DNA of 64,000 nt from Moniliella sp. 'wahieum'. Taxonomy: Eukaryota > Basidiomycota > Moniliellomycetes > Moniliellales > Moniliellaceae. Positions within the stretch are counted from its first letter, which is position 1, and every line of letters starts with the position of its first letter. The notes under the pieces are model-generated. The model was not told the origin of the DNA, made no database searches, and saw only the letters and a program-made list of their open reading frames with translations. The position numbers were made by a program, and so were the translations under genes. Shown here piece after piece: positions 1 to 9,448 of this stretch. Location of the stretch: contig RSEE01000110.1 in NCBI GenBank assembly GCA_003971905.1, positions 124,001 through 188,000 of the forward strand, written 5' to 3'.

Positions 1-358
1 GAAGCGGGGCCTGAATCTTGAGTGGCGCCCGCGGCCGCAACGAGGTAGCGTGCCCGTTCCTGGCGGAGCGCAAACTCGAGCATCTTAACACGGCGCATCA
101 GATCGGTCTTGGCATTCTCCATACTCGCTCGCTCCCCTTCGAGCAGGGCAATGCGGGCTCGCATCTCAGCGCGTTCGATCTCCCATTCGTTGCGTTCGCG
201 CTCGTATTGCCGCCATTCGGATTGGAGGTGGTGGAGCACCCCAGAGAAGGTTATTGGCTGGTGTCGCTAAGACCCATCAGGCCGGACCCGCTTCCCGTCC
301 CGTTGTCTCCAATCCCCCCACTTCCACTTGCACTCCCGTTCCCGTACTCGTTGGCCAT
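1..358 (-). CDS. Striatin, N-terminal part (runs off the left edge)
   Basis: Striatin is the scaffold of the STRIPAK phosphatase complex, which controls cell fusion, septation and development in fungi. Only the 5' end lies in the window; the WD40 repeats would lie beyond the left edge. Reading starts at an ATG at 358 with a Gly/Ser/Asn-rich leader (MANEYGNGSAS). It then enters the conserved striatin N-terminal block: GVLHHLQSEWRQYE, then a charged coiled coil with RARIALLEGER and RVKMLEFALRQER. Leader and block are in different frames, joined near position 270 by what looks like one missing base. Family identity is strong from the block. The exact N-terminus is less certain. Confidence 0.85.
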
Positions 359-1578
359 CGTTGTTACCATCCAGGAGCTCCACTTGCTCGCCACGTCCAG
401 AAATCGAAGCTAGAAAGGACCAGGGGGGCTGAGCTAAGCAAACGAAATGTTCACAAATGCAATTTACTCCACATTTTTATACCAGGCACCGCTTTACCAT
501 CAGGCCAATAGTCCTTCAGAATAAAAGAACGAGTATAGTATGATGATGGCCAGTGAGTACTGAGTATACAATTTGGAGAGTGGGTGGGGAAGGCAACATG
601 TAACGTAGATCACTAGTGACATGTGGCCCGACCTCTGCTCCTGGCGTTACGCGTTATAGCCCGCATACAGGTCAACGTTGAGTGTTATGGGGTGGAATAC
701 GTTGTCGAGTGCTGAAAATCTTCGTGCGCAAAACTCAGAGGCTATGCCAACAACTTGTGGGTTAGAGGGATAATGGTAATTGCTCCAGAGGAGGCGGCTT
801 ACTAGCTGGTGGAGAAAACGTCAAAAAAAGTCACAGGAGCAGAATGACTGTGTCAAGATTGACGATCGGATGACATGCATAACACGGATAATGGAACCGG
901 GACCAGATAAGTTCGCGACGGTCCAATTCTTTTGTGGCAACGGAGGCGGAATGGACATCCTTATTCATTGATCGCCGAGACCATCGATCATCGACCAAGC
1001 TGTCCCTCAGTGAAAGTCACTAATTGATGAGACCTGCAATCCACTGGTGGTGGTAATGATCTAAGCCAACCAGTAACGCCTACAGAGGAACATCAAATTT
1101 CAAGCAGGGTGTCGCCACCAGGGGCTAAGCTGCGGAACAAGGAAAAAACAGCAGAGTGAAGACAACGGAACTCCTAGGCCCGAGGCCCGAGGAGGAACAG
1201 AAGGGATGTTGGCCGGAGCACGAGCCAGCCGGTGGCTCAACGCTAGTGAGTGACTATGACTAGTAACTAGGAACTTCGCTAGTGCGCGTGAGCCTCACGG
1301 GTAAGTCTGAGATATCTGAAGGTCTGAGAGGGTGACCGTGACGCGCTGATACCTGAGGCTCAGGCCCCTGAGGTCGGGCGTTGATTGGTTGATTCAACTG
1401 GGGAGTTTGAAGCTACTCAGCTTGAAGCTTGAAGCTCTTGGCAAATGGGTAGAAATCCACCCGCCTACCACCGGCCACCGATCGCCAAACGCAAATCACT
1501 TGCAGGCCCCAGCAACAAAGAAACAAATAGGGTTGGCCTGAACGAGTACATCATGCGGTGATCGGTGGGTGGCTCTGG

Positions 1579-1750
1579 ATGCATCATGCATCATGCATCA
1601 TGCACATCATCGACATCATCTGCATCTGCATCATCCTGCATTGCATGATCGATCCATCGACGCGCGACGAGCGAAGCGCATGACGAGGACGAGTGACCGA
1701 TGACCGGCCAGTGACCGGAGTGACCGGTGACCGGTGACCGGCGACCATTG
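1579..1750. repeat. Composite heptamer repeat, copy 1 (TGATGCA tract plus GACCGGT tract)
   Basis: Positions 1579-1604 repeat the unit TGATGCA/TGCATCA with a period of seven and grade into ATC-rich sequence up to about 1650. After about 45 bases, 1693-1750 repeats GTGACCG/CGGTCAC units. Both units contain a palindrome (ATGCAT, ACCGGT). The same two tracts occur together near 11.5, 43.6 and 50.7 kb. Confidence 0.75.
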
Positions 1751-1975
1751 ACCAGGTGGCACGCGCCACGATCCTCTTCTTGTTAGATAATCCAGTAGTA
1801 CTTCAACTTTTTCCCATGTCTCCCTTCTAGCCATGTCACTCTCCTCTACGTCTACTCGTACTCAGTACTCACTACCAACGAATCTTTTACCTACCTGAGT
1901 TATCAACTTGAGTACTCGTTGAGTACTCGGTGCTACTCGTCTTCCCTCGACTATACAGCGACGTTTTTCAGCTGT

Positions 1976-1997
1976 GATGCATGATGCATGATGCATG
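1976..1997. repeat. TGATGCA heptamer tract
   Basis: Three tandem TGATGCA units overlap two ATGCAT palindromes. It is a further copy of the motif at 1579, in the same spacer. Confidence 0.75.
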
Positions 1998-2743
1998 TGG
2001 ACTGTCTTCGATGCGTGAATCTTGTCAGTGCAGTCCTTCGCCACCGGGCCACCATGCATCAGTGCATCCGTCCCATCGGGCGGCGGCAGCGGCCCAGAGC
2101 CAGCGTCAGGCCTCAGACGTGGCCCAAAGCTCTAAAGGATTCAGTCGGTGTGTGATGGAGGGAGACCGCTCCTGGGCTGCATTCCCAGCCACATCAATGG
2201 GGCGCGGGGGCGCTTCGGGGCCCGGAGGCTGTGCTGCCGCGGTAGGCGTTGGGTCAGGCCAGCACCACACCAGTCTCGTGTGCCCTTCCGCCGCGAAGCG
2301 CTATGGGATCAGGAGGGCTATGCTATATGCAGACTATGGCGCTGAGCCGCTGAGCCGGGGGTGCCTGGCTGCAGATCTGCTGAGGACGGGCACGGGGGCA
2401 GTTTCGCTGAGATTGTGGGTGAAACTAGGCCTCGTGCTCTGCGCTTCCTCGGCCGTGGCTTGGTGGCCAGTGACCGGACCAGTGATGTTCCCGGCTAGCT
2501 ACTGGCCATGCTCTCCTGCACCTGAAGCTGGACAGAAGCTGGAAGCTTGACTTCCCAGGCAGAACAGGGGCCAGCTTAGGTAGCGGGAGGAGGCGGGGCA
2601 CTGGCGGAGATTGCCGGTGGGCCATCCTCCACCTCACCAGTCGTTGGCTGCCTTCTGCCCACACACTTCGTCTCCCCCCACCTTCCTCTCTGCCACCCTT
2701 TTGAGCCACCTCCCCATCCACGTTCTCTACCCGCTTCTTGGGC

Positions 2744-4684
2744 ATGTCATATCCCTTTGCCCAACCCACGACGCCTGAGGCGGACCATTTCCCCTCCGAA
2801 GTGCCCCACCTGCCCACCTCTCCTACCGGTCCCAAGATTTTTGCCACGCAGCCCCTCAGTCCCCCGGTTGATGTGGGTTCGGCCGATCCGTACCTCACCA
2901 CCGCAGATGGTCTAACCCAGCGCACCTCTTACGGCCGGGCCTTCACTCCCTCTCCCTCCGCCAGTCCACTCACCAGCCCCCTTCCCAGCCCCAATCTCGG
3001 AACCAATGACGGGCCTCTGTCGCTCGCGAGCCACTATCTCCCCGGCAAGATTGGCCGGATGCACCGTCTTGGCTCCCGTCGCCACCGCGGTTCGTCGCCC
3101 TACGTTGACCAGCAGCGGAGGAGCCACTACGAAGCCATCGGAGAGGACGAGGAATTTGGTGCCAGCGCACCTGCCACTCCTCGGGGAAGCACGTTTGGTG
3201 CGGGTGCCTTCCGTAGGGGTGATCCCAGCCGCTGGTCCACCCTCTCGGCCAATTTGGCTGCTTCCAAGAACACGCCCAAGCCCACTCTTCAGCAACTTGC
3301 TGCAGAAGACGGCACCCTTGATCTCCCGACCTTGGGCGGGCACCGTTCTCCTACCCCTTCGCTCCGGCCCCATTCGCATCTCAATTCCATCGCATTGCCG
3401 AAGCAAGGCGGGGGGAGGGATGCATGGGGTCCGAACGGCGGTGGCCATTCAGTCTTGGGCGCGGGTGGATTTGAAGACGACGATGGAGTCAATCTCGGCT
3501 TTGCATCGGGCGCAACCCCCGCCGCGCAAGAGGCTGCGCTACGGCACCGGACCGTGTTTAGTGTGACGGCTAAAGAAGTGCTTGACACTTACAAGGACGA
3601 CCCCGACACGCAAGAAGAGCCCAACTTTGTTCATCGCCTCATGAACAGCGTCTTTGCCCGCGATTCAGACGGAAAGGGCAAACGCCGTCTCCGCTGGAAC
3701 AAGTTCAAGTGGGCCCTTTTTGGTGCCAATACGCTGCTGACCCTGATCTCCATTGGTGGGCTGGTAGGCACCATTCTTACCTGGACCAACGTATGGGCCC
3801 GCTCGGACATTGTGCGGACCGTCAATCGTACTGAACTCATTCTCGGAACTACCGCCGCGTCTTTGATGTTTACCACGTCAATCATCGGATGGGCGGGGAT
3901 CCTGCTCAACAACCGTGCTTTCCTTGCTGTTTGGACCCTCCTCCACTGGATCTGTTTCGCCTTCCTTGTCGCGCCCGGATACATTGCCTACAAGCGGCAC
4001 ACCTTTAACCTTGAAGGGAAAATGAACGAGGCCTGGTCTCGTTCCCTTGGTGTGGACGGCCGCAGGATGGTGCAAAACACGTTAACCTGTTGTGGCTGGT
4101 TCAACCCTACAATCGAGGCCAGCGAGAGCAGCCTGTGTTATGCCCGTTCTGCTCTTCCCGGGTGCAAAGGGCGGATGACACGGTTTGAACGCATGGCCTT
4201 GCGGTACATTTACACCTGTGCTTTCTCACTCGTCGGCCCGCACCTCGTCCTGATTGTAATTTCCCTCTTGTCATCCAACCACATCACCTATCGTTTCGGA
4301 AAGGGTCTCACTCCCCCTGCCTATCGTCTTAATTCTACCACGGTTGCTCGGATCCAGCAGGACTTTATGTCCAAACTTACCGATATGTACGGACCCGAGA
4401 TTGTACCGGCGGTACTGGCGACCCAGAAACGGTTGCAGCAGGACCGCCAGAGCCTGCTCGACGATAACCGGAGCGATACGCAGCTGATCCCTGCGGCCAG
4501 TCGAGCCATTCCGGACTCTGCTTCTGAAGCATATCTTGCGCCTCCTTCAAGCCACTCTCACCTGGGCGACTTGGGCGATCCTCTCAGTCCTCTGGATGCG
4601 TCGGAGCAGTCGAATGCATACGCCCAGGCTTACGGAAATGACCTCTATCCTTACTCGCCATCCCGGGAACAACTCATGCGGTAA
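2744..4684 (+). CDS. Tetraspanin-like membrane protein with long disordered N-terminus
   Basis: One uninterrupted frame of 646 codons. Residues 1-310 are Pro/Ser/Gly-rich with no predicted fold. Four membrane segments follow at roughly 322-350, 365-388, 393-415 and 488-511. Between the third and fourth lies a loop with the tetraspanin CCG signature (LTCCGWF, about residue 448) and two more cysteines (SLCYARS, PGCKG). A 140-residue hydrophilic tail ends the protein. Tetraspanins organise membrane microdomains; fungal ones act in appressorium and polarity functions. I chose the ATG at 2744 because the TTG two codons earlier is not a normal start. The N-terminal extension is unusually long for the family. 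Its intactness contrasts with many neighbours. Confidence 0.8.
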   Translation: MSYPFAQPTTPEADHFPSEVPHLPTSPTGPKIFATQPLSPPVDVGSADPYLTTADGLTQRTSYGRAFTPSPSASPLTSPLPSPNLGTNDGPLSLASHYLPGKIGRMHRLGSRRHRGSSPYVDQQRRSHYEAIGEDEEFGASAPATPRGSTFGAGAFRRGDPSRWSTLSANLAASKNTPKPTLQQLAAEDGTLDLPTLGGHRSPTPSLRPHSHLNSIALPKQGGGRDAWGPNGGGHSVLGAGGFEDDDGVNLGFASGATPAAQEAALRHRTVFSVTAKEVLDTYKDDPDTQEEPNFVHRLMNSVFARDSDGKGKRRLRWNKFKWALFGANTLLTLISIGGLVGTILTWTNVWARSDIVRTVNRTELILGTTAASLMFTTSIIGWAGILLNNRAFLAVWTLLHWICFAFLVAPGYIAYKRHTFNLEGKMNEAWSRSLGVDGRRMVQNTLTCCGWFNPTIEASESSLCYARSALPGCKGRMTRFERMALRYIYTCAFSLVGPHLVLIVISLLSSNHITYRFGKGLTPPAYRLNSTTVARIQQDFMSKLTDMYGPEIVPAVLATQKRLQQDRQSLLDDNRSDTQLIPAASRAIPDSASEAYLAPPSSHSHLGDLGDPLSPLDASEQSNAYAQAYGNDLYPYSPSREQLMR

Positions 4685-5077
4685 CTTTTCTTTTTTCATG
4701 GTCATTGGTCACGGGGAATGTTTTTGCAGGCTCCCTCGCATCTCTTTCTCCTTATGGAGACTTCTTCACCTTCGTTTTTCTGCCTCACTGCCGATCTCTC
4801 GTTTTTTGCTGCATTCTCGTGTCCCTCTGCGTTCGTCACCCGACTATATCGTCTTCCACTATATCATCTTCCACAGCGTGCCCCAAAGTGCTCTGCAACG
4901 CAATCAAAACTGCTTCAATCGTGTGTCCTAGATCACGTCCATTTCATTGATAGAGCTTAAGGCTGGGACAGGGGAACGTTACGTCTAAACGGCTAACCGT
5001 TCATCTTGCGGAGGGTTACTTGGGGGCGCCACTAAGGTCAAGGAACCAGGGGGATCGCCAGGATATCAGGACCCTCC
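4685..5077. other. Spacer between tetraspanin and the copia fossil
   Basis: T/C-rich 3' flank of the tetraspanin gene, presumably its 3' UTR and terminator region. I see no gene. The last five bases (5073-5077, CCTCC) are the left copy of the target-site duplication of the retroelement. Confidence 0.6.
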
Positions 5078-5236
5078 TGTCAGCGCCATCATGCATGCAG
5101 CTGATCACGCATCACGCATCGCTTGTTCTATCCGACTCTCCTCTATGTTCTGCCCCTAACGGGCTCCTCTCTTGGAATAGATCCATCACCTCCCTCTGTC
5201 TTCTTCTTTCCGTAGGCTTTTGTCCTCGCATTAACA
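5078..5236 (+). repeat. 5' LTR of the copia fossil
   Basis: 159 bases, identical to 7486-7644. It contains an ATGCATGCAG core near its start that resembles the intergenic ATGCAT repeats elsewhere in the window. Confidence 0.93.
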
Positions 5237-7485
5237 GGTTGAGCCCACACTATCCTCTGAGTAGGCGGAGACTACACCTCTCTCGTCTGCCCGCCTGAGC
5301 CCTACTTATATTTTTTTTCCCACCTACCCCCACCCCACACGGCTGAATGCCTGGTCTCCGTTCCGGAGCCGATACTGCTTTTCCACCCCTTTCCAAGAAG
5401 AAGCGTAACCCGCGCGCCGAAAGCATGTCTGCCGACGCCATTCTCCCTGTCGAAGCTACCCATGAGGAGCCCGCAGTTTCCATTCCTCGTGTCGAGGCTA
5501 CCCAAGAGGAGCCTGCAGTTCCCCACGCCACCCCCGCCGCCCCCGAGCGTCTGGACGTGAAGACGCCCAAATTGCCCACGATGGCACCCCCCCCCTCTGT
5601 CGAAGGAATCATCACTCCCCGAAAACCAACCTAACCCACCATGAGCTCATGTTCCTGTTGCATCTTCAAGATTTACACCCCGAGTGGTCTACGGAACAGG
5701 CACAAGATGCGATTCACGACCCCGCATTCATGCACGAATTTGCTTACTTTGCCCGCAAGTACCGCATTCAAGGTACCGCGGCGCTGATTCCCAATTGGTT
5801 TCCCCCAGTTCGAACATCTGCCCCACAGCCCCAGCAGTGTTGACACTTTCCCCCTCTGGAAATCCCTTCTCATCAGACACGTTCTGTGGAGGAGGAGATG
5901 ATTAGGGCGCTGGCTAAAGGAAACAGCTTACCCTCCTGGGAACTCGGAACGACGCACTGGCTTGATTATGACTATGATACGCGCAACCAGCTCTCGGCAT
6001 ACCAGTTCCTGAACCTAGTCGTCAACGGCCCCTCTTCCCCTGAGGAAGAGCTGATCGACAGGTGGCTCGAGCATGTCCTTTTGACCAAATGTGACTCGAC
6101 CACGCAGAGTCATGTTGCCTGCGGTTCGGCCTCAGGCCTGTACCGCAAGATGTGCGAGCGCAATCGTCCCACCCAGGTCAAACTTGAGAGTGATGTCAGT
6201 TCCCGCCTGGACACACTTAAGCCTGCGGCGCATGAGACGGCGCGGAAGTTCCTTGCCCGCATCGAGCGGATCGTGGGTATGGGTGAAATGATTGGACTCC
6301 CGCTCAGCGTTCGTGCCTGGAGCGTTCTTGCCAATAGCTGCCCTGAGCCGAATCGCGTGAAGGAGCAACAGCTCCAGGGCAAGACCCGGAGCCAAGCGCT
6401 GCAGTTCTTGAACATCGAGGACACAGTGCTCGTCACCAAGGCTGTTTCCTCGCACAAGGGCAAAGGAGGGCGCGCAGAGCGCAATGGTACCTGCCGTCTT
6501 CACCCCAATGGCAGACACGCAGAGGCCCAATGCTGGTCACTGCATCCGGAGTTGAAGAACATGCCGATGTCGAGCAGCTCGAATAACTCCAATACTTCCC
6601 ATTCGGCCACAGCAGTTAGTCGCTACGCCAGGCAGGAGGAACCCCCCGCCACCGATGTACTCGCCCGGCTATATGCCGACGTACTACCCCTCACCTCTGG
6701 TTTACCAGCTCCGGCATTCCCACAGCCAACTAGCCCTACCGCGAACGCGCAAGGCCTAGCCCCCGTTTCTTTCCCGCCTCCTGATCGCCAGTAGGAACTC
6801 GCGGCAGCCCTGTCACAGGGGTTGCCACCACCCACCACTGCGTCTGCGCTCCACAAGCTGGTAGTTGACAGCGGCGCGACGCCGAGCATGGTCCGCTCGC
6901 CCGAGGGTTTCATTTTCCTCGAGCCTGCGACTGGGTGGGTTGAGTTGGCTGGCGCGTCCAGGAAGCTTGCGGTGACAGGCTGTGGGGTGAAGCGGGTTCG
7001 ACTCCCGGCTTCCACAGTCGACCGCTGAAGCTGAGATGATGGCTATTAGTGAGGGCGCCCGCGACGCTCTCCGCATTCGTAACCTCATGGTCGAGCTTCA
7101 ACTAGTACCTTCCAACTGTCCGGTGGATCTCTATAGCGACTCGGCTGTTGCCCTGTCAATTATCTCTCGCCCTGGTTTCATTGGACGCCTTCGTCATATG
7201 GACATTCGCAACCATTGGTTCCGCGAGCATGTCGATTCGGGGCGCATTTTGTGGCACAAGGTTCTTGGAACCGAGAACCCCGCGAATGATTTTACCAAGC
7301 TCCTACCGTATACGGTTCAACGCTCCAGTGTAGGTCGCTACCTCACGCTCACGCCGGATCCTGGTGGGGCTGAGGAGACTTCCCGCATCAAGCCCATTTT
7401 CGGCTCAGATTCCTCCTAGCCAGCTGGCTCTTGATTTGTCACTCTTCCAATCTCGTCGGATCCTAGCGTCGAGTCGTGGTGGGGC

Positions 7486-7644
7486 TGTCAGCGCCATCAT
7501 GCATGCAGCTGATCACGCATCACGCATCGCTTGTTCTATCCGACTCTCCTCTATGTTCTGCCCCTAACGGGCTCCTCTCTTGGAATAGATCCATCACCTC
7601 CCTCTGTCTTCTTCTTTCCGTAGGCTTTTGTCCTCGCATTAACA
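7486..7644 (+). repeat. 3' LTR of the copia fossil
   Basis: 159 bases, identical to 5078-5236. It is preceded by a G-rich stretch (7471-7485) that could be the polypurine tract and is followed by the CCTCC target duplication. Confidence 0.93.
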
Positions 7645-8058
7645 CCTCCGGCTCACGCCATCCGGTCCCGTACCCTAGGAAGCGCGTGTGGACACGGAGG
7701 AACGTGGTTGACATCCGAGCGAGGAAAATATATCTACACGCTCACATAATTTTGCATCCACCAACGGAGTTTCCAAGCCCCAGGTCCCTGCTCCACAATC
7801 ATTGTCAACAGCTGTTGGTGTGGCTGTCTTCGGCGTTGGCTGTCGGCGTTGGCTGCACCAAGCACCCTTGGATGAGGACGAAAGTGAAACAACCATATGT
7901 GCCGAACTGGCCCTGTGTCGGACGCTGCGGTGCAACTTTGAAGCGGTAGGGTTCCGCTGCGCTCCGCATCGGGCGTGGGGCTTGTCAGACGTCGCATGTG
8001 TCACCGGGGCGCCAGGAGCGGGGGCCTGGTGCACCACCACCACCAGCCGTTCTGCACG
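7645..8058. other. Spacer upstream of a small membrane-protein gene
   Basis: Right flank of the retroelement. No gene is recognised. This would be the promoter and leader of the gene starting at 8059, now with a retroelement inserted about 410 bases upstream of the start codon. Confidence 0.5.
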
Positions 8059-8898
8059 ATGGGCCGCCACGGGATTAACTTTTGCTGCTGTGTACGTTGG
8101 TGCTTTGCTCTTATTGCCCAATCCCCGGTCTAACATACTACCCACTCACTCTAGGCCTTGCCACTGATCAACAGTGGCAGCTATGGCATCTGCCTTCTCA
8201 ACTTTCTCATGGGCATCGCCGGTGTGCCCTTGCATTTGGCCCCAAGGAGATTGTTGCTTTGATGGGGGTGTCATTGTCATGGACAAAGTATCTCACTGGT
8301 CTCTCGCTCCTTGTTGTGGGTCTGTGGCAGGTGGTGGGTGTGATTGGAATCGCGACGGAGCGGTACTCGGTCTACCGTCTCTACCTCTTTCTCCACCGGT
8401 TAGGCCTGCTGGTCATCTTCATCCCTGCCATTGTGTTTATCATTGTGGCCGGGGTACAGCACTCCAAGACATACGACTCGTGCATGGGCAACTTTGGGTA
8501 CAACCCGCCCATCACCGCCTCGGGCCACGTCAATAATTTCAACTCCAATACCTCCAATGAAGTTGGCCACGACATTTGCAACGCTCTCATCTATGCCCAA
8601 TTGGGCTGCATGTGGTCTCCTCCTCCTACTTGCGGTACTTGAAGTGCGTTTCTCCCTTCTCTGTGTCATGAGCGTTCGAACTGACTGGTGATCTTCCTCC
8701 CTTCCCTAGGCCTACTTCGTCACGTTGCAAACCTCCTATGGGCACCAAATGCGCGACGCTCTCCATGACTTCAAGAAGTAAGCTCTCGAAACCTCTGTTG
8801 GACTATGTGTCTCTTTTTCTTTTCTATTCCATGTACTAACCCTCCCCTTCCCCTGGTCACCAAGTGCCGATGAGATCCCCCTCACGTCTCATGCGTAA
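8059..8898 (+). CDS. Small four-pass membrane protein, family not named
   Basis: I assemble four exons: 8059-8091, 8155-8643, 8710-8777 and 8865-8898. Introns 8092-8154, 8644-8709 and 8778-8864 all have GT...AG ends, and the first and last have CTAAC-like branch sites. The protein begins MGRHGINFCCC, whose cysteine triplet could be palmitoylated. It then has four hydrophobic segments (SGSYGICLLNFLMGIAG; LTGLSLLVVGLWQVVGV; LLVIFIPAIVFIIVAG; WLLLLLAVLE plus YFVTLQ) and ends DEIPLTSHA. Two frame slips in exon 2, near 8225 and 8615, look like single-base losses. The start and overall plan resemble an uncharacterised basidiomycete membrane family I have seen, but I cannot give a function. Confidence 0.65.
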
Positions 8899-9448
8899 CC
8901 TATGAGTCCTGTTTACTCCCGCTTGCTCCTGCCCCTCTCATCTGTTTTTCGCTCGTACCTCCCCGCCTCCCACTGGACCTTCCCTACCTCAGCCTTTTTC
9001 TGTATTAGCCCCCTGCGCCGCCTGGGGTCGCCACGATTGAAGCTACAACGATGGCAAGTGACATGTCAGGTTGGGCAAAGTCTCGATTGCGCCATCATGG
9101 GTAAATACCAATCGTTCCCCTGCCATGTCTGTGCCGGCCCCGCTGTGAAGATCAGGTGTATTACAGAGAAAAGTCCTTTTGATGTTAATAGTCCATAGTG
9201 GTATGGGCTTTGAGGGAGCATTGCCAAAGTGGATAGTTGATGGGGGGTCCTTTTGACAAGGGAACCGAAAGAATGCATGAAACTGTGGCTTAGACTAGCG
9301 GCAGAGGTTATAATATCCCGACCATTAGGGTACCCCACTGCCAACTCGTGACCCCGCTGAATCATTGGCCAGTCCTCCCGAGCTTCAAGCTTCAAGTTTG
9401 GAGTACCCAGCCCTAAACCAAGGGAGTGCATGAGACGGGTTTCAGATC
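8899..9448. other. Spacer between convergent genes
   Basis: This is the 3' flank of the membrane-protein gene and of the convergent SNG1-like gene. No gene is seen. It contains an AAGCTTG-type repeat at 9381-9397. Confidence 0.55.

Larger units (their letters stand above)
359..2743. other. 2.4-kb spacer with short repeats, no convincing gene
   Basis: This is the spacer between divergently transcribed striatin and tetraspanin genes. Open frames of up to about 190 codons exist but have repeat-like composition and no recognisable family. It holds an AAGCTTG repeat at 1419-1438, an ATGCAT-type repeat at 1579-1650, a GACCGGT repeat at about 1693-1750, several GAGTACTC palindromes at about 1855-1935, and a second ATGCAT tract at 1976-1997. 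The last 100 bases before the tetraspanin ATG are pyrimidine-rich, as expected for a fungal core promoter and leader. Confidence 0.6.
5078..7644 (+). mobile_element. Ty1/copia-type LTR retroelement fossil, young but broken
   Basis: The element is bounded by two identical 159-base LTRs (5078-5236 and 7486-7644), each starting TGTC and ending AACA. It is flanked by a 5-base target duplication CCTCC (5073-5077 and 7645-7649). Recognisable parts, in order, are a gag-like region (about 5886-6794), an aspartic-protease-like patch (VDSGATPSM, about 6867-6893) and a copia RNase H end (EGARDALRIRN, then DLYSDSAVAL and NPANDFTKLL, about 7036-7400). Not all parts of a complete element can be recognised, so it looks broken and non-autonomous, with several breaks. 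Identical LTRs point to a recent insertion. The RNase H motifs and part order place it in copia rather than gypsy. Confidence 0.9.

Noticed and set aside
1579-1650. Regularly repeated short units that could be mistaken for a CRISPR array
   Set aside because: There are no unique spacers between units, the period is only seven bases, and the genome is eukaryotic.
1981-2550. A 189-codon plus-strand frame in the striatin-tetraspanin spacer
   Set aside because: It begins in the TGATGCA repeat, is Ala/Gly/Ser-rich and shows no family motif.
6993-7008. A 16-base stretch identical to the T arm of the tRNA-Glu gene (CGGGTTCGACTCCCGG) inside the copia fossil
   Set aside because: No D arm, anticodon arm or matching acceptor strand can be paired around it, so it is not a tRNA gene; it may be chance or a tRNA-derived scrap.
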